Notes: generated from the sequence alone by a model not told the origin. A stretch of 64,000 nt of DNA from Nocardioides sp. GY 10127 (GCF_004919085.1 NZ_STGL01000007.1:248001-312000), one strand, 5' to 3'. Positions 26,507 to 35,647 are shown, counted from the first letter of the stretch. Numbers and translations: made by a program.

Positions 26507-27034
26507 ATGAGCAACCCCCGCGTCCGCCGGATCGCCGACCGCATCCAGGTCGTGGTGGCCGAGATGCTGGAGCGTCGCATCAAGGACCCCCGCCTGGGCT
26601 TCGTCACCGTGACCGACGTCCGCGTCTCCGGTGACAGCCAGCAGGCCACGATCTTCTACACCGTCCTCGGCAGCGCCGAGGACCAGCAGGCCCAGATGGC
26701 CTCGAGCGCCCAGGCCCTGGAGTCCGCGAAGGGCCTCATCCGCTCCGAGGTCGGCAAGCAGCTCGGCACCCGTCACGTCCCGACGCTGACGTTCGTCGCC
26801 GACGCGCTGCCCGAGACCGCCCGCCAGCTCGACGAGGTCCTCGCGCGCGCCAAGCAGCAGGACGAGGAGGTCGCCGCCCTGCGTGGCGACACCTACGCGG
26901 GGGAGTCGGACCCGTACAAGAAGCCCCGGGTCCTCGAGGACGAGGACCTGGACGGCGACGACCTCGACGACGACCTCGACGACGAGGACGACGACGACTG
27001 GGACGACGAGGACGAGTCGGACGACGAGGACTGA
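26507..27034 (+). CDS. rbfA: ribosome-binding factor A with long acidic tail
   Basis: 175 residues with GAGAGGAAG upstream of the ATG. RbfA is a cold-shock 30S assembly factor that binds near helix 1 of 16S rRNA. The KH-like core covers about 1-120 ([32 protein letters not shown] and a [20 protein letters not shown] end). The last 30 residues (about 145-175) are almost only Asp and Glu, making the protein longer than the usual 120-150. The acidic tail is probably disordered. The truB GTG follows after one base. Confidence 0.95.
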   Translation: MSNPRVRRIADRIQVVVAEMLERRIKDPRLGFVTVTDVRVSGDSQQATIFYTVLGSAEDQQAQMASSAQALESAKGLIRSEVGKQLGTRHVPTLTFVADALPETARQLDEVLARAKQQDEEVAALRGDTYAGESDPYKKPRVLEDEDLDGDDLDDDLDDEDDDDWDDEDESDDED

Positions 27035-27035
27035 C

Positions 27036-27977
27036 GTGGCCGAGACGCACACCGCCGCGGGCGGGCGTCCCGTGCCCGTCCCCGGGCTCGTCGTGGTCGA
27101 CAAGCCCGCAGGCCTCACCTCCCACGCGGTCGTCTCGCGGGTGCGCCGACTGGTCGGCACCCGCAAGGTCGGGCACGCCGGGACGCTCGACCCGATGGCG
27201 ACCGGGGTGCTCGTGCTCGGCGTCGACCGCGCCACCCGCCTGCTCGGCCACCTCATGCTGACCGAGAAGGGCTACACGGCCACCGTGCGGCTCGGCGTGG
27301 CCACCACGACCGACGACGCCGAGGGCGAGGTCACCGACGCGGCCGGCGCGGGCGGCCTCGACGAGGCGGCGGCGCGGGCCGCCCTGGAGGCCCAGCAGGG
27401 CGAGCTGCTCCAGGTGCCCACTGCGGTGTCCGCCATCAAGGTCGACGGCAAGCGCGCCTACCAGCGGGTCCGCGACGGTGAGGACGTCGAGCTGAAGGCT
27501 CGTCCGGTGACGGTGCACGAGCTCACGACCGGCCCCGCCGTGCGCACCCGGGCCGAGGACGGCACCGAGGTGCTGGACGTCGACGTGGCGCTGCGCTGCT
27601 CGTCGGGGACCTACGTGCGGGCCATCGCCCGCGACGCCGGCCGTGCCCTCGGGGTGGGCGGGCACCTCACCGCCCTGCGGCGCACGGCGGTCGGCCCCTA
27701 CGACCTCGCGAGCGCACGCACGCTGGAGGAGCTCACGGCAGCGGCCGAGGAGGGCGGCCCGTCGGCCGTCGTCCTGCCCATCGCGGAGGCTGCCCGCGCC
27801 GCTTTCCCCGGGCGGGACCTGGACGAGGACTCCGCGGCCTCGGTGCGTGTGGGCCGGCGCCTGCCCCTGGAGCTGGGCGGCCTCACGGCCGTGTTCGCCC
27901 CGGACGGGCAGTTCCTCGCGCTGTACGAGCCCTCGGGGGAGCCCGGGACGGCCCGGGCCGCTGCCGTGTTCGTCTGA
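27036..27977 (+). CDS. truB: tRNA pseudouridine(55) synthase TruB
   Basis: 313 residues from a GTG one base after rbfA. It makes pseudouridine-55 in the T-loop of tRNAs. Motifs: GLVVVDKPAGLTSHAVVSRV, GHAGTLDPMATGVL with catalytic Asp52, KGYTATVRLG, the VSAIKVDGKRAYQRVRDG segment and SSGTYVRAIARDAG. A C-terminal PUA-like part (about 240-313) ends the protein. The length is normal for the family. Confidence 0.96.
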   Translation: MAETHTAAGGRPVPVPGLVVVDKPAGLTSHAVVSRVRRLVGTRKVGHAGTLDPMATGVLVLGVDRATRLLGHLMLTEKGYTATVRLGVATTTDDAEGEVTDAAGAGGLDEAAARAALEAQQGELLQVPTAVSAIKVDGKRAYQRVRDGEDVELKARPVTVHELTTGPAVRTRAEDGTEVLDVDVALRCSSGTYVRAIARDAGRALGVGGHLTALRRTAVGPYDLASARTLEELTAAAEEGGPSAVVLPIAEAARAAFPGRDLDEDSAASVRVGRRLPLELGGLTAVFAPDGQFLALYEPSGEPGTARAAAVFV

Positions 27978-28109
27978 GCCCAGCAGGCACGTCACCGCCC
28001 GCGCCGGCATCGAGCGTCCGGGCGGGTGCCCGTGGCCCGATCGGGCCACCCGACCGGGCTTCTCGGCGCGACCTCCGTCGAGGTGTCCCCACACGGGCCC
28101 CGCGTTGTC

Positions 28110-28115
28110 TACATT
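28110..28115 (+). promoter_or_regulatory. -10-like box (TACATT)
   Basis: TACATT lies 27 nt before the ATG of the kinase-like gene, in a locally AT-richer stretch. No convincing -35 box was found. Confidence 0.35.
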
Positions 28116-28142
28116 GCGACGGGGGCTGGAGAGGGAGGTCCC

Positions 28143-29042
28143 ATGTCGGCGAGCGGAGTGCCCGTCCCCACCGGGGTGCCGGTGGGTGTCGACGCGCGCG
28201 TCCAGGCCGTCCTCGAGGTCCTCGCGGGTGAGCCTCGCCTGCACGTCGCCGAGCGGTACGGGGTGGAGCGGGCGCTCCTCGACCGGTGGGTCACCGCGTT
28301 CGTCGAGGCCGGCACCGCCCAGGTCACCAACCGGCCGCAGGGCGAGGCCGCCCGTCAGCGGGACCGGTTCCTCACCGTCTTCACCCACGGGCTGCGCTCG
28401 CCGCTGGCCGTCGCGCAGGCGTGGGTCGGGCTGCTCGGCGACCTCTCTGTCGACCCGGGGACGCGGGTGCGTGCGGTCGAACGGCTCCAGCTGGCCCTCG
28501 ACGCGCTGGCCGACCGGGTGGCGGAGGTCGAGCTCCTCACCGCAGCGATGCTGGGCAGGCTGGACCTCGACCCGCGCGAGGTCTCCGTGGGTCACCTGGC
28601 CACCTGCGTGACCCGCCCCGACGACGTCGGCGGCGAGGGGCCCTGGCCCCGGGTCCACGGCGACCCGGTCCTGGTGATGCGCGTCCTGCGTGACCTCTGG
28701 TCCGCGGCCGCCACCACCCAGCCGATCCCGGACCGGGTGCACCTGGAGTCGGGCACGCCCGCGGGCTGGGTCGAGCTGCGCGTCGTGCGCACGGGCGACC
28801 CCATCGACCCCGACACCGCGCGATCCCTCTTCGAGCCGTTCAGCACCGGGCACGGCGAGGCCGGTCTCACGGTCGGTCTCTACCTCGCGCGCGCCCTCAC
28901 CGTCGTCCACGGGGGCACGCTGGGTCTGGAGCAGGACGACGAAAGAGCCGTGTTCTGGGTGCGCCTGCCCGCCGCGCGGCCTACGGTCGCAGGGACGGAC
29001 GACGCGGCCGCCCAGCGGCACCGCGCGCGGACCGACAGCTGA
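28143..29042 (+). CDS. HTH plus degenerate histidine-kinase-like protein
   Basis: 299 residues; AGGGAGG lies 6 bp before the ATG. Residues about 15-65 (VQAVLEVLAGEPRLHVAERYGVERALLDRWVTAF in part) form a transposase-like helix-turn-helix. A HisKA-like segment follows with His82 in FTHGLRSPLAVAQAW. The C-terminal ATPase-like domain keeps an F-box (LFEPFSTG) and G2-like GLTVGLYLARALT. The N-box asparagines are gone (RVLRDLWSAAA) and the G1 Asp is replaced (VVRTGDPID), so ATP binding is doubtful. No membrane helix or response regulator is nearby. It is probably a pseudokinase or protein-interaction regulator. Confidence 0.72.
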   Translation: MSASGVPVPTGVPVGVDARVQAVLEVLAGEPRLHVAERYGVERALLDRWVTAFVEAGTAQVTNRPQGEAARQRDRFLTVFTHGLRSPLAVAQAWVGLLGDLSVDPGTRVRAVERLQLALDALADRVAEVELLTAAMLGRLDLDPREVSVGHLATCVTRPDDVGGEGPWPRVHGDPVLVMRVLRDLWSAAATTQPIPDRVHLESGTPAGWVELRVVRTGDPIDPDTARSLFEPFSTGHGEAGLTVGLYLARALTVVHGGTLGLEQDDERAVFWVRLPAARPTVAGTDDAAAQRHRARTDS

Positions 29043-29083
29043 CCGACATCTGGACCCCACTCGACCCCCACCGAGGAGACACC

Positions 29084-29263
29084 ATGAAGTTCGAGCTCGC
29101 CTGCGGAGACGTCATGCCCGGCTGCCCCGCCACCTTCAGCGAGGAGACCGAGGACGCGCTGCTCGGTGAGGTCGCCGCGCACGCGGCCGCGGCCCACGGG
29201 ATCACGACCATCACCCCGGAGGTCGCCGAGGCCGTGGGCGCGAAGGTCCGTCGCGCCGGCTGA
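29084..29263 (+). CDS. small DUF1059 family protein
   Basis: 59 residues, ATG preceded by CGAGGAGA. The sequence begins MKFELACGDVMPGCPATF and ends GITTITPEVAEAVGAKVR, which matches the DUF1059 pattern (CxxxxxxxC near the start, and an HG(I/L)xxIxPE motif). The two cysteines (7 and 14) could bind a metal or be redox active. It is cytosolic and of unknown function. It lies 41 bp after the kinase-like gene in the same direction and may be co-transcribed with it. Confidence 0.82.
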   Translation: MKFELACGDVMPGCPATFSEETEDALLGEVAAHAAAAHGITTITPEVAEAVGAKVRRAG

Positions 29264-29317
29264 GCCCCCGGCGCCCTGGCGACACCCGCCGACACCTGCC
29301 CCCACCTGCACGGGCAG

Positions 29318-29323
29318 TAGGGT
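29318..29323 (+). promoter_or_regulatory. -10 box (TAGGGT), leaderless ribF
   Basis: TAGGGT ends 7 nt before the ribF GTG at 29331 and no Shine-Dalgarno is present. Confidence 0.5.
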
Positions 29324-29330
29324 GGCGGGC

Positions 29331-30290
29331 GTGACGCTGTGGCGATCCCCTGACGACCTGCCCGCCGACCTGGGGCGCACCGCCGTCGTCATCGGCAACT
29401 TCGACGGGGTCCACCTGGGCCACCGCCAGGTGCTGGCGCGTGCCCGGCGGGTGGCGGACGAACGGGGCCTGCGCCTGGTGGCCCTGACCTTCGACCCGCA
29501 CCCCATGGCCGTCCTCAGGCCCGAGCACACGCCGGTGGCCCTCACGGACCTCGCCCAGCGCGCCGAGCTCCTCGAGGCCGCCGGGGCCGACGACGTGGTG
29601 GCCCTGCCGTTCACCCGCGACACCGCGTCCTGGTCGCCCGAGGAGTTCGTGCAGCGGGTCCTCGTCGACGCCCTGCGCGCGGCCGCGGTCGTGGTGGGGG
29701 CCAACTTCCGCTTCGGCAGGCGGGCCGCCGGCGACGTCGCCCTGCTCGCCGCCTACGGGGCCGGGCTGGAGGCGGACGCGCGGTTCACCGCCGAGGGCAT
29801 CGCGCTGGACGGCGGCCCGCAGGTGTGGTCGTCCACGTACGTGCGCACCTGCCTGGCCGCGGGGGACGTGGCGGGCGCGGCGGAGGCCCTCGGCCGCCCG
29901 CACGGCGTCCGCGGCGTCGTGGTGCGCGGCGACCAGCGCGGTCGCGAGCTCGGGTTCCCCACGGCGAACGTGCCCGTGCCGGCCACCATCGCGGTGCCGC
30001 CGGACGGGGTCTACGCGGGCTGGATGAGGGCCCTGGACGGCGACCGGGCGCCCTGGCCCGTCGCGATCTCGGTCGGGACGAACCCCACCTTCGCCGGGGT
30101 GCGCGAGCGACGTGTGGAGTCCTACGTCCTGGACCGGACCGACCTGGACCTGTACGGCCTCGAGGTCGAGGTGGGCTTCGTGGAGCGCCTGCGGGGGATG
30201 GTGGCGTTCACGACGGTCGAGTCCCTGATCGAGCAGATGCGTGACGACGTGGTTCGGACGAGGCAGATCCTGGGTACGCAGGAGGGGTGA
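29331..30290 (+). CDS. ribF: bifunctional riboflavin kinase / FAD synthetase
   Basis: 319 residues from a GTG. It phosphorylates riboflavin to FMN and adenylates FMN to FAD. The N-terminal nucleotidyltransferase has GNFDGVHLGHRQVL (about 19-32), TFDPHPMAVL, and the SSTYVRTCLAAGDV segment. The C-terminal riboflavin kinase has VVRGDQRGRELGFPTANV and the PDGVYAGWM, SVGTNPTF motifs. Length is typical. The stop overlaps the GTG of the following membrane-protein gene (GTGA). Confidence 0.97.
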   Translation: MTLWRSPDDLPADLGRTAVVIGNFDGVHLGHRQVLARARRVADERGLRLVALTFDPHPMAVLRPEHTPVALTDLAQRAELLEAAGADDVVALPFTRDTASWSPEEFVQRVLVDALRAAAVVVGANFRFGRRAAGDVALLAAYGAGLEADARFTAEGIALDGGPQVWSSTYVRTCLAAGDVAGAAEALGRPHGVRGVVVRGDQRGRELGFPTANVPVPATIAVPPDGVYAGWMRALDGDRAPWPVAISVGTNPTFAGVRERRVESYVLDRTDLDLYGLEVEVGFVERLRGMVAFTTVESLIEQMRDDVVRTRQILGTQEG

Positions 30291-32158
30291 CTCCCTCTCC
30301 TTCCCACGACGACCGACCCGACCGCGGCGGCCTGTCCTCCCTCGACGAGCTCCTCGACGGGCCCCTGCCCGACCGGGCTCCCGAGCCGGAGGAGGCGAGC
30401 GACACGGCCGACGACCGGCCCGCCGAGGAGGCGCCGACCGCCCAGCTGCCGGTCACCCCGGCCGAACCGGTCGGCTCCGACGAGCCGGTCGCCGTCGAGG
30501 AGCCGACGGAGACCGTCACCACCCCGGACCCGCTCACCGACCCGCTGCCGGCAGCGCAGGCCGAGCCCCTGAGTGATCCGCTGAGCGATCCGCTGAGTGA
30601 TCCCCTGAGTGATCCGCTGACTGATCCGCGCAGCGACCCCGCGGCGACCACCGCCGCGATGCCCGACGCGGGACGCACCGAGCCCCTGCCCACGACGGGC
30701 GCGGTCAGCTCGCTGGGCGCCGCGCCGCGCGCGGTGCCGCCCGAGCCGGCGCCCGCACAGCCCGACGCCCCGAGCGGCCCCCCGGCGGTCCCGGACCTGC
30801 CCCGGGCCGGGAGCCCCACCGGAGCCTCCGGGCGCCGGGCCGCGGAGCCCGGCACCGGCGCTGCAGCCGGTGCCGCAGCCGGTGCCGCCGCCGGCGCGGC
30901 CGCAGTGGCCGGCTCGGTGGCGGGCTCGGTGGGCCCGGCGTGGCAGTCGGTCCGCGCCGGCCTCAAGCACTCCCAGGAGCGGGTGGGGCAGGGCGTGGGC
31001 CGTGCCGCGGCGGCGGCCTCCGCGGCGACCTCGGCCGCCGCCGCGGGTGCCCGCCGCCGCACCTCCGGCGCTGCCCCGGAGCAGCCCGCGTGGACCGACC
31101 CGGCGCTCAAGGGACCGCTGGCGGCCGCGGACCGGTGGTTCGAGGCCCACGGGCTGCCCTACTTCGTCCCGGAGCGGCGGGCCCAGGTCCGGGCCGGGCT
31201 GCAGCGCCGCACGGTGCTGCTGCGGCTCGTCGTGGCCGTCCTGGTCTCGGCCGTCGTCGGTGTCGGCCTCGCGTCCCTGACCGACCAGGCGAGCACCGCC
31301 CCGGCGGTGCTGGTGGCCGGGGTCGGCGCCGGGGCGCTCTGGTACACGCTCACCGTGCTCCACGCCGGTCCGGTCGTGCGCTGGGCCGGACGGCGGACGG
31401 TCGGCAACGTGCGGCACCTGCTGCCGCAGCTGACCCGCGCGCTCCCGCTGCTCCTCGTCTTCGTGACGTTCCTGTTCATCAACGCGGAGGTCTGGCAGCT
31501 CTCGGCGGCCCTGTCCGGGGGTGCGCTGTGGCTGACGGTGGTGCTCTTCGTCGTCCTGGCAGTGGGCTTCCTCGCGGTCCGACTCCCGGAGGAGGTCGAC
31601 CGCCTGGACGACGCCGTGGACGAGCGCTTCCTCTCCCGGGCCTGCACCGGGACGCCCCTGGCCGAGCCGTGCGCGGAGCTCCTCGCCGAGCGGGAGCCGG
31701 GCAGCCCGCGCGACCCGGTCGCGCACGCCCAGGTCAGCGGCTTCGAGCGGGCCAACCTGGTGCTGTTCCTCGTGGTGCTCCAGGCGGGGCAGCTGCTGCT
31801 GCTGGCCGGGCTCGTCTTCGTCTTCTTCGTCCTCTTCGGGGCGATCACGATGGACCCGTCGGTCCAGGCGGCCTGGACCCAGTCGGACGTCGCGGCGGTC
31901 CCCCTGCTGAGCAACCTCAGCGTCCCGCTCGTGAAGGTGTCCCTCTTCCTGGGTGCCTTCTCGTTCCTCTACCTCGCGGTCTCCACGGTGACCGACGAGA
32001 GCTACCGCAGCCAGCTGCTGGGCCTCGTGGTGCGCGAGCTGGAGCGTGCCGTGGGCATGCGCGCGGTCTACCTGGCCCTGCGGGCGCGGGGCACCGCGCC
32101 GGACCGCGACGCGGCGTCGTCCACGGACGTGACGCCCACGGAGCCCGGCCTCGCCTGA
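30287..32158 (+). CDS. large integral membrane protein, unknown function
   Basis: 623 residues from a GTG overlapping the ribF stop. The first 290 residues are a Pro/Ala/Glu/Asp-rich, low-complexity region with the repeat (DPLS)n at about 95-115. About six membrane segments follow (first near 306-330, last near 550-575), separated by short loops with many Arg residues. Loops contain SGFERANLVLFLVVLQAGQ and DESYRSQLLGLVVRELERAV in parts. I do not recognise a named family with certainty. Translational coupling to ribF is notable but does not give a function. The 12-bp DNA repeats at 30573-30632 code for DPLS. Confidence 0.7.
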   Translation: MTPSPSHDDRPDRGGLSSLDELLDGPLPDRAPEPEEASDTADDRPAEEAPTAQLPVTPAEPVGSDEPVAVEEPTETVTTPDPLTDPLPAAQAEPLSDPLSDPLSDPLSDPLTDPRSDPAATTAAMPDAGRTEPLPTTGAVSSLGAAPRAVPPEPAPAQPDAPSGPPAVPDLPRAGSPTGASGRRAAEPGTGAAAGAAAGAAAGAAAVAGSVAGSVGPAWQSVRAGLKHSQERVGQGVGRAAAAASAATSAAAAGARRRTSGAAPEQPAWTDPALKGPLAAADRWFEAHGLPYFVPERRAQVRAGLQRRTVLLRLVVAVLVSAVVGVGLASLTDQASTAPAVLVAGVGAGALWYTLTVLHAGPVVRWAGRRTVGNVRHLLPQLTRALPLLLVFVTFLFINAEVWQLSAALSGGALWLTVVLFVVLAVGFLAVRLPEEVDRLDDAVDERFLSRACTGTPLAEPCAELLAEREPGSPRDPVAHAQVSGFERANLVLFLVVLQAGQLLLLAGLVFVFFVLFGAITMDPSVQAAWTQSDVAAVPLLSNLSVPLVKVSLFLGAFSFLYLAVSTVTDESYRSQLLGLVVRELERAVGMRAVYLALRARGTAPDRDAASSTDVTPTEPGLA

Positions 32159-32165
32159 GACGCAG

Positions 32166-32204
32166 CACGCCGACTCCCGGGGGATCGCCTCGGGAGCCGG
32201 CGTG
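32166..32204. terminator. bidirectional terminator between membrane-protein gene and HPr
   Basis: 14-bp stem CACGCCGACTCCCG / CGGGAGCCGGCGTG with one mismatch, between convergent genes. Confidence 0.7.
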
Positions 32205-32274
32205 GCTCAGGGGTGCTGCTGCGGGGGCCGGTCGGGGCGGCACCGCGGTGGGCCGGGACGGCCCACGGGGTGGT

Positions 32275-32532
32275 TCAGGCGTCGAGGTCCTTGGCGACCA
32301 TCGCGGCGATGGCGGCCACGTCGGCCTCGTTCTCGCCGGAGACCTCGACGGTGTCGCCGCACGAGGCGCCGAGCGTCATGATCAGGAGAGCGGAGCTGGC
32401 GTCGACGGGCTCGTCGCCCGGCACGCCGATGAGGACCTCGGAGTCGAGCTCGCCGGCGGCCTCGGCGATGAGGCCGGCGGGGCGGGCGTGGAGGCCGACG
32501 CGGGAGCCGACGGTGACGGTGGTGCTGGCCAT
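32275..32532 (-). CDS. ptsH: phosphocarrier protein HPr
   Basis: 85 residues with AAGGAGAT 5 bp before the ATG. HPr passes phosphate from enzyme I to sugar-specific EIIA. His15 lies in GLHARPAG, the EI-phosphorylated site. Ser46/47 in DASSALLIM is at the position of the regulatory serine of Firmicute HPr, though actinobacteria usually lack HPr kinase activity on it. It is the last gene of the deoR-fruK-EIIABC unit, 111 bp after the EIIABC stop, completing a fructose PTS together with ptsI on the other strand. Confidence 0.94.
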   Translation of the reverse strand: MASTTVTVGSRVGLHARPAGLIAEAAGELDSEVLIGVPGDEPVDASSALLIMTLGASCGDTVEVSGENEADVAAIAAMVAKDLDA

Positions 32533-32643
32533 GGGTATCTCCTTGAACGGGTCTGGTGCAGGTGCGGTGCGGCCGGCTGTGCGAGCCCGGCCGTGGAGCG
32601 GTGGTGGGGCGCCGGGTCGGCGCCCCACCGGGGAGCGGGTCGC

Positions 32644-34686
32644 TCAGGCGACGGGCTCGGGCCGCTTCCAGAGGGTCTTCAGCGCGATGACCGCGGCGGC
32701 CGCCACGATCGCGCCGACGACGATGGCGAGGATGTAGCCGAACACGTTCGTCACCGCGAAGAGGACGAAGATGCCGCCGTGCGGGGCACGGACGCCGACG
32801 CCGAGAGCCTCGGACAGGCCACCCGCGACCGCGGAGCCCAGCATGATCGAGGGGATGACGCGCAGCGGGTCGGCCGCGGCGAACGGGATGGCACCCTCGG
32901 TGATGAAGGAGGCGCCCAGCAGCCAGGCCGCCTTGCCGTTCTCGCGCTCGGCCACGGTGAAGAGGCTCTTGCGGACGACGGTGGCGAGCGCGAGGCCCAG
33001 CGGCGGGACCATGCCGGCGATCATGACGGCGGCCATGAGGCGCAGCTCGGGGGCGTCGGAGGCCAGGGTGGCGGCGGAGCCGATGCCGGCGACGGCGACG
33101 GAGTAGGCCACCTTGTTGAGCGGGCCGCCCATGTCGAAGGCCATCATGAGGCCGACCACGACGCCGAGGATCACGGCGGAGCCGGTGCCCATGGAGTTGA
33201 GGCCGTCGGTGAGACGGTCCATGACCCAGCCGAGCGGACGGTTCACGACCGCGACCATCACGAAGCCGATGACCAGGCTGGTGACCAGCGGGATGATGAG
33301 GACCGGCATGAGGCCGCGCAGCCAGTTCGGGGTGCGCAGGTTGGCCAGCCACAGGGCGAGCACACCGGCGAGCACGCCGCCGACGATGGCGCCGAGGTAG
33401 CCCGAGGCCGGGGCCGAGACGCCGTCGGCGTTGGCGACGCCGAAGACGTTGATGGCCAGGCCGCCGGCGACGAAGCCGGGGGCGATGCCCGGGCGGTCGG
33501 CGATCGCGTAGGCGATGTAGCCGCCGAGGGCCGGGATGAAGAAGACGAACGCCGTCTTGCCCAGGACGAAGAAGATCGCGCCCAGGTAGGCCATGAGGCC
33601 GGAGTCGAAGAGGACGTGGGTCAGGCCCAGGGACGCCGGGTCCGGCAGGTTGAAGATGGTGTTGTCCACCATGATCGTGCCGTAGGCGTTGGTGATGTCG
33701 TAGCCGCCGAGCAGGAAGCCCAGCGCGATGAGGAGACCGCCCGCGGAGACGAACGGGATCATGTAGGACACGCCGGTCATGAGGACGCGGCGGGTGCGCT
33801 GGCCCCAGGTCTCGTTGTCGGTGCCGGCCGAGCTCGAGCCGGTCGCCACGGAGCCCTCGACGCGCGGGGCGTGCGGGTCGGCGGCGTTGCGCAGCGCCTC
33901 GGCCACCATGCCGTCCGCGTCGTCGATCGCGCGCTTGACGCCCGCGGAGACGACCGGCTTGCCGGCGAAGCGGGCGCGGTCGCGCACCCCGACGTCCACG
34001 GCGAAGATGACGGCGGAGGCCTGCTCGATGACCTGCGGGTCCAGCGGCGTGGTGCCGGCGGAGCCCTGGGTCTCGACCACGAGCGGGACGCCGGCCTTCT
34101 TGGCGGCCGCCTCGAGGGCCTCGGCCGCCATGTAGGTGTGGGCGATGCCCGTCGGGCAGGCCGTCACGGCGACCAGGCTGCGCGGGGCGGCCGGGGCGGC
34201 AGCAGCGGCCGCGGCGGGAGCGCCACCGGCCGGGGCGGGCGAGACGACGTCCATGATCGCGGCGGCAGCGGCCTCGGGGGTCGCGGCGTCGCGCAGGGCG
34301 GCGGTGAACTCCGGGCGGACCAGGGCGCGCGCGAGCTTGGTGAGCAGCTGCAGGTGGGTGGCCTCGCCACCGTCCGGCGCGCTGATCAGGAAGACGAGCT
34401 GGGCCGCGCCGTCCTTGGCACCGAACTCCACCGTGGGGGAGAGGCGGGCGAAGGCGAGCGTGGGCTCGGAGACGCCGGTGGTCCGGCAGTGGGGGATCGC
34501 GATCCCGCCGTTGAGACCCGTCGGCGAGGTCGACTCCCGGGCCAGCGCGTCCTCCGCCAGCTGGTCCACGTCGACCGCGCGTCCGGCCTCACCGACGATG
34601 CGGGCCAGGGCCCGGATCACTTCGGTCTTGTCCGAGCCCAGGTCGGCGTCGAGCCGTACCAGGGCCGGGGTGATCAGGTCAGACAT
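32644..34686 (-). CDS. fruA: PTS fructose transporter subunit IIABC
   Basis: 680 residues in the order IIA - IIB - IIC. IIA has His66 in GGIAIPHCRT. A Pro/Ala linker (about 148-168) leads to IIB with Cys177 in VAVTACPTGIAHTYMAAEAL. The IIC membrane domain (about 305-680) has about nine helices and the GGPLNKVAYS and GAIPFAAADP motifs. It imports fructose as fructose 1-phosphate. The ATG overlaps the fruK stop by 8 bp, so the kinase for its product is translated from the same message. Confidence 0.95.
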   Translation of the reverse strand: MSDLITPALVRLDADLGSDKTEVIRALARIVGEAGRAVDVDQLAEDALARESTSPTGLNGGIAIPHCRTTGVSEPTLAFARLSPTVEFGAKDGAAQLVFLISAPDGGEATHLQLLTKLARALVRPEFTAALRDAATPEAAAAAIMDVVSPAPAGGAPAAAAAAAPAAPRSLVAVTACPTGIAHTYMAAEALEAAAKKAGVPLVVETQGSAGTTPLDPQVIEQASAVIFAVDVGVRDRARFAGKPVVSAGVKRAIDDADGMVAEALRNAADPHAPRVEGSVATGSSSAGTDNETWGQRTRRVLMTGVSYMIPFVSAGGLLIALGFLLGGYDITNAYGTIMVDNTIFNLPDPASLGLTHVLFDSGLMAYLGAIFFVLGKTAFVFFIPALGGYIAYAIADRPGIAPGFVAGGLAINVFGVANADGVSAPASGYLGAIVGGVLAGVLALWLANLRTPNWLRGLMPVLIIPLVTSLVIGFVMVAVVNRPLGWVMDRLTDGLNSMGTGSAVILGVVVGLMMAFDMGGPLNKVAYSVAVAGIGSAATLASDAPELRLMAAVMIAGMVPPLGLALATVVRKSLFTVAERENGKAAWLLGASFITEGAIPFAAADPLRVIPSIMLGSAVAGGLSEALGVGVRAPHGGIFVLFAVTNVFGYILAIVVGAIVAAAAVIALKTLWKRPEPVA

Positions 34687-35647
34687 TTTCACCCTCCTGG
34701 GTGGGGGACAGCTCGCGGACGGCGACCAGGTCCGGATGGACCTGGTCCGGCCGCGGGATGGTGGTGCCGGGCAGGCCGGCTGCCGCGCTGCCGTAGGCCA
34801 CGGCGAGCGCGAGTCGGTGGGCCGGGTCGAGACCGCGGAGGTCGCCCAGCAGGTAGCCGAACAGGCTGGAGTCTCCCGCACCGACCGTCGAGACGACAGT
34901 CGTGGGCGGGGGAGAGGCGTGCCAGGCGCCGTCGCCGGTGACGAGCACCGCGCCGTTCCCGCCGAGCGTCGCGAGGACGGCGTGCACGCCGCCGTCCAGC
35001 AGGGTGCGGGCCGCCTTGGCGGCGGCCTCCGGGTCGGCCTCGAGCTCCTCGGCGTCGCCGCCGGTGAACTGGGCGAGCTCGTCGCCGTTGGGCTTCATCA
35101 GGTCCGGGGCCGTCGTCGCGCCCAGCCCCTCGACGAGCGCCACGAGCGGCGCGTCGGAGGTGTCGACCGCGACGCGCAGCCCGGCGGCGTGCAGCCGGGC
35201 GACGAGCCCGACGTACCACTCGGCGGGCGTGCCCGGCGGCAGGGAACCGGCCAGCACCACCCAGCCGGCGGGGTCGGCGACCTCCTCCAGCCGGGCGGCG
35301 AGCGCCTCGAGCAGCGCCGGGGTGGACGCCGAGCCGGGGCTGTTGAGCTTGGTGGTGGTCCCGTCCGGCTCCGTGACGGTGATGTTCACGCGCGGGCTCG
35401 GGCCGGGCACCGGGCGGGCGTCGATGCCGGCCGCCAGGAGCTCGGTGACGAACGCGTCCTCGGCCGGGGCCGGGAACACCGCGACCGTCGGCACCTGGGC
35501 GCTCACACAGGCCCGGGAGATGTTCACGCCCTTGCCGCCGGCCTGGGACGAGGAGCCGGTCAGGCGCAGGACGGCGCCGCGCTCGAGCTCGCCGGCCAGG
35601 ACCACGGTCCGGTCGGTGCTGGGGTTGGGGGTCAGGGTCACGATCAT
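34679..35647 (-). CDS. fruK: 1-phosphofructokinase
   Basis: 322 residues. A PfkB-family kinase making fructose 1,6-bisphosphate from the fructose 1-phosphate delivered by the PTS. It has the N-terminal MIVTLTPNPSTDRTV, the GGKGVNISRA sugar-binding motif, VVLAGSLPPGTP and the ATP/catalytic motif STVGAGDSSLFGYL. The start overlaps the deoR stop (ATGA) and the end overlaps the EIIABC start. In-frame extension upstream runs through deoR and is not coding. Confidence 0.95.
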   Translation of the reverse strand: MIVTLTPNPSTDRTVVLAGELERGAVLRLTGSSSQAGGKGVNISRACVSAQVPTVAVFPAPAEDAFVTELLAAGIDARPVPGPSPRVNITVTEPDGTTTKLNSPGSASTPALLEALAARLEEVADPAGWVVLAGSLPPGTPAEWYVGLVARLHAAGLRVAVDTSDAPLVALVEGLGATTAPDLMKPNGDELAQFTGGDAEELEADPEAAAKAARTLLDGGVHAVLATLGGNGAVLVTGDGAWHASPPPTTVVSTVGAGDSSLFGYLLGDLRGLDPAHRLALAVAYGSAAAGLPGTTIPRPDQVHPDLVAVRELSPTQEGENV

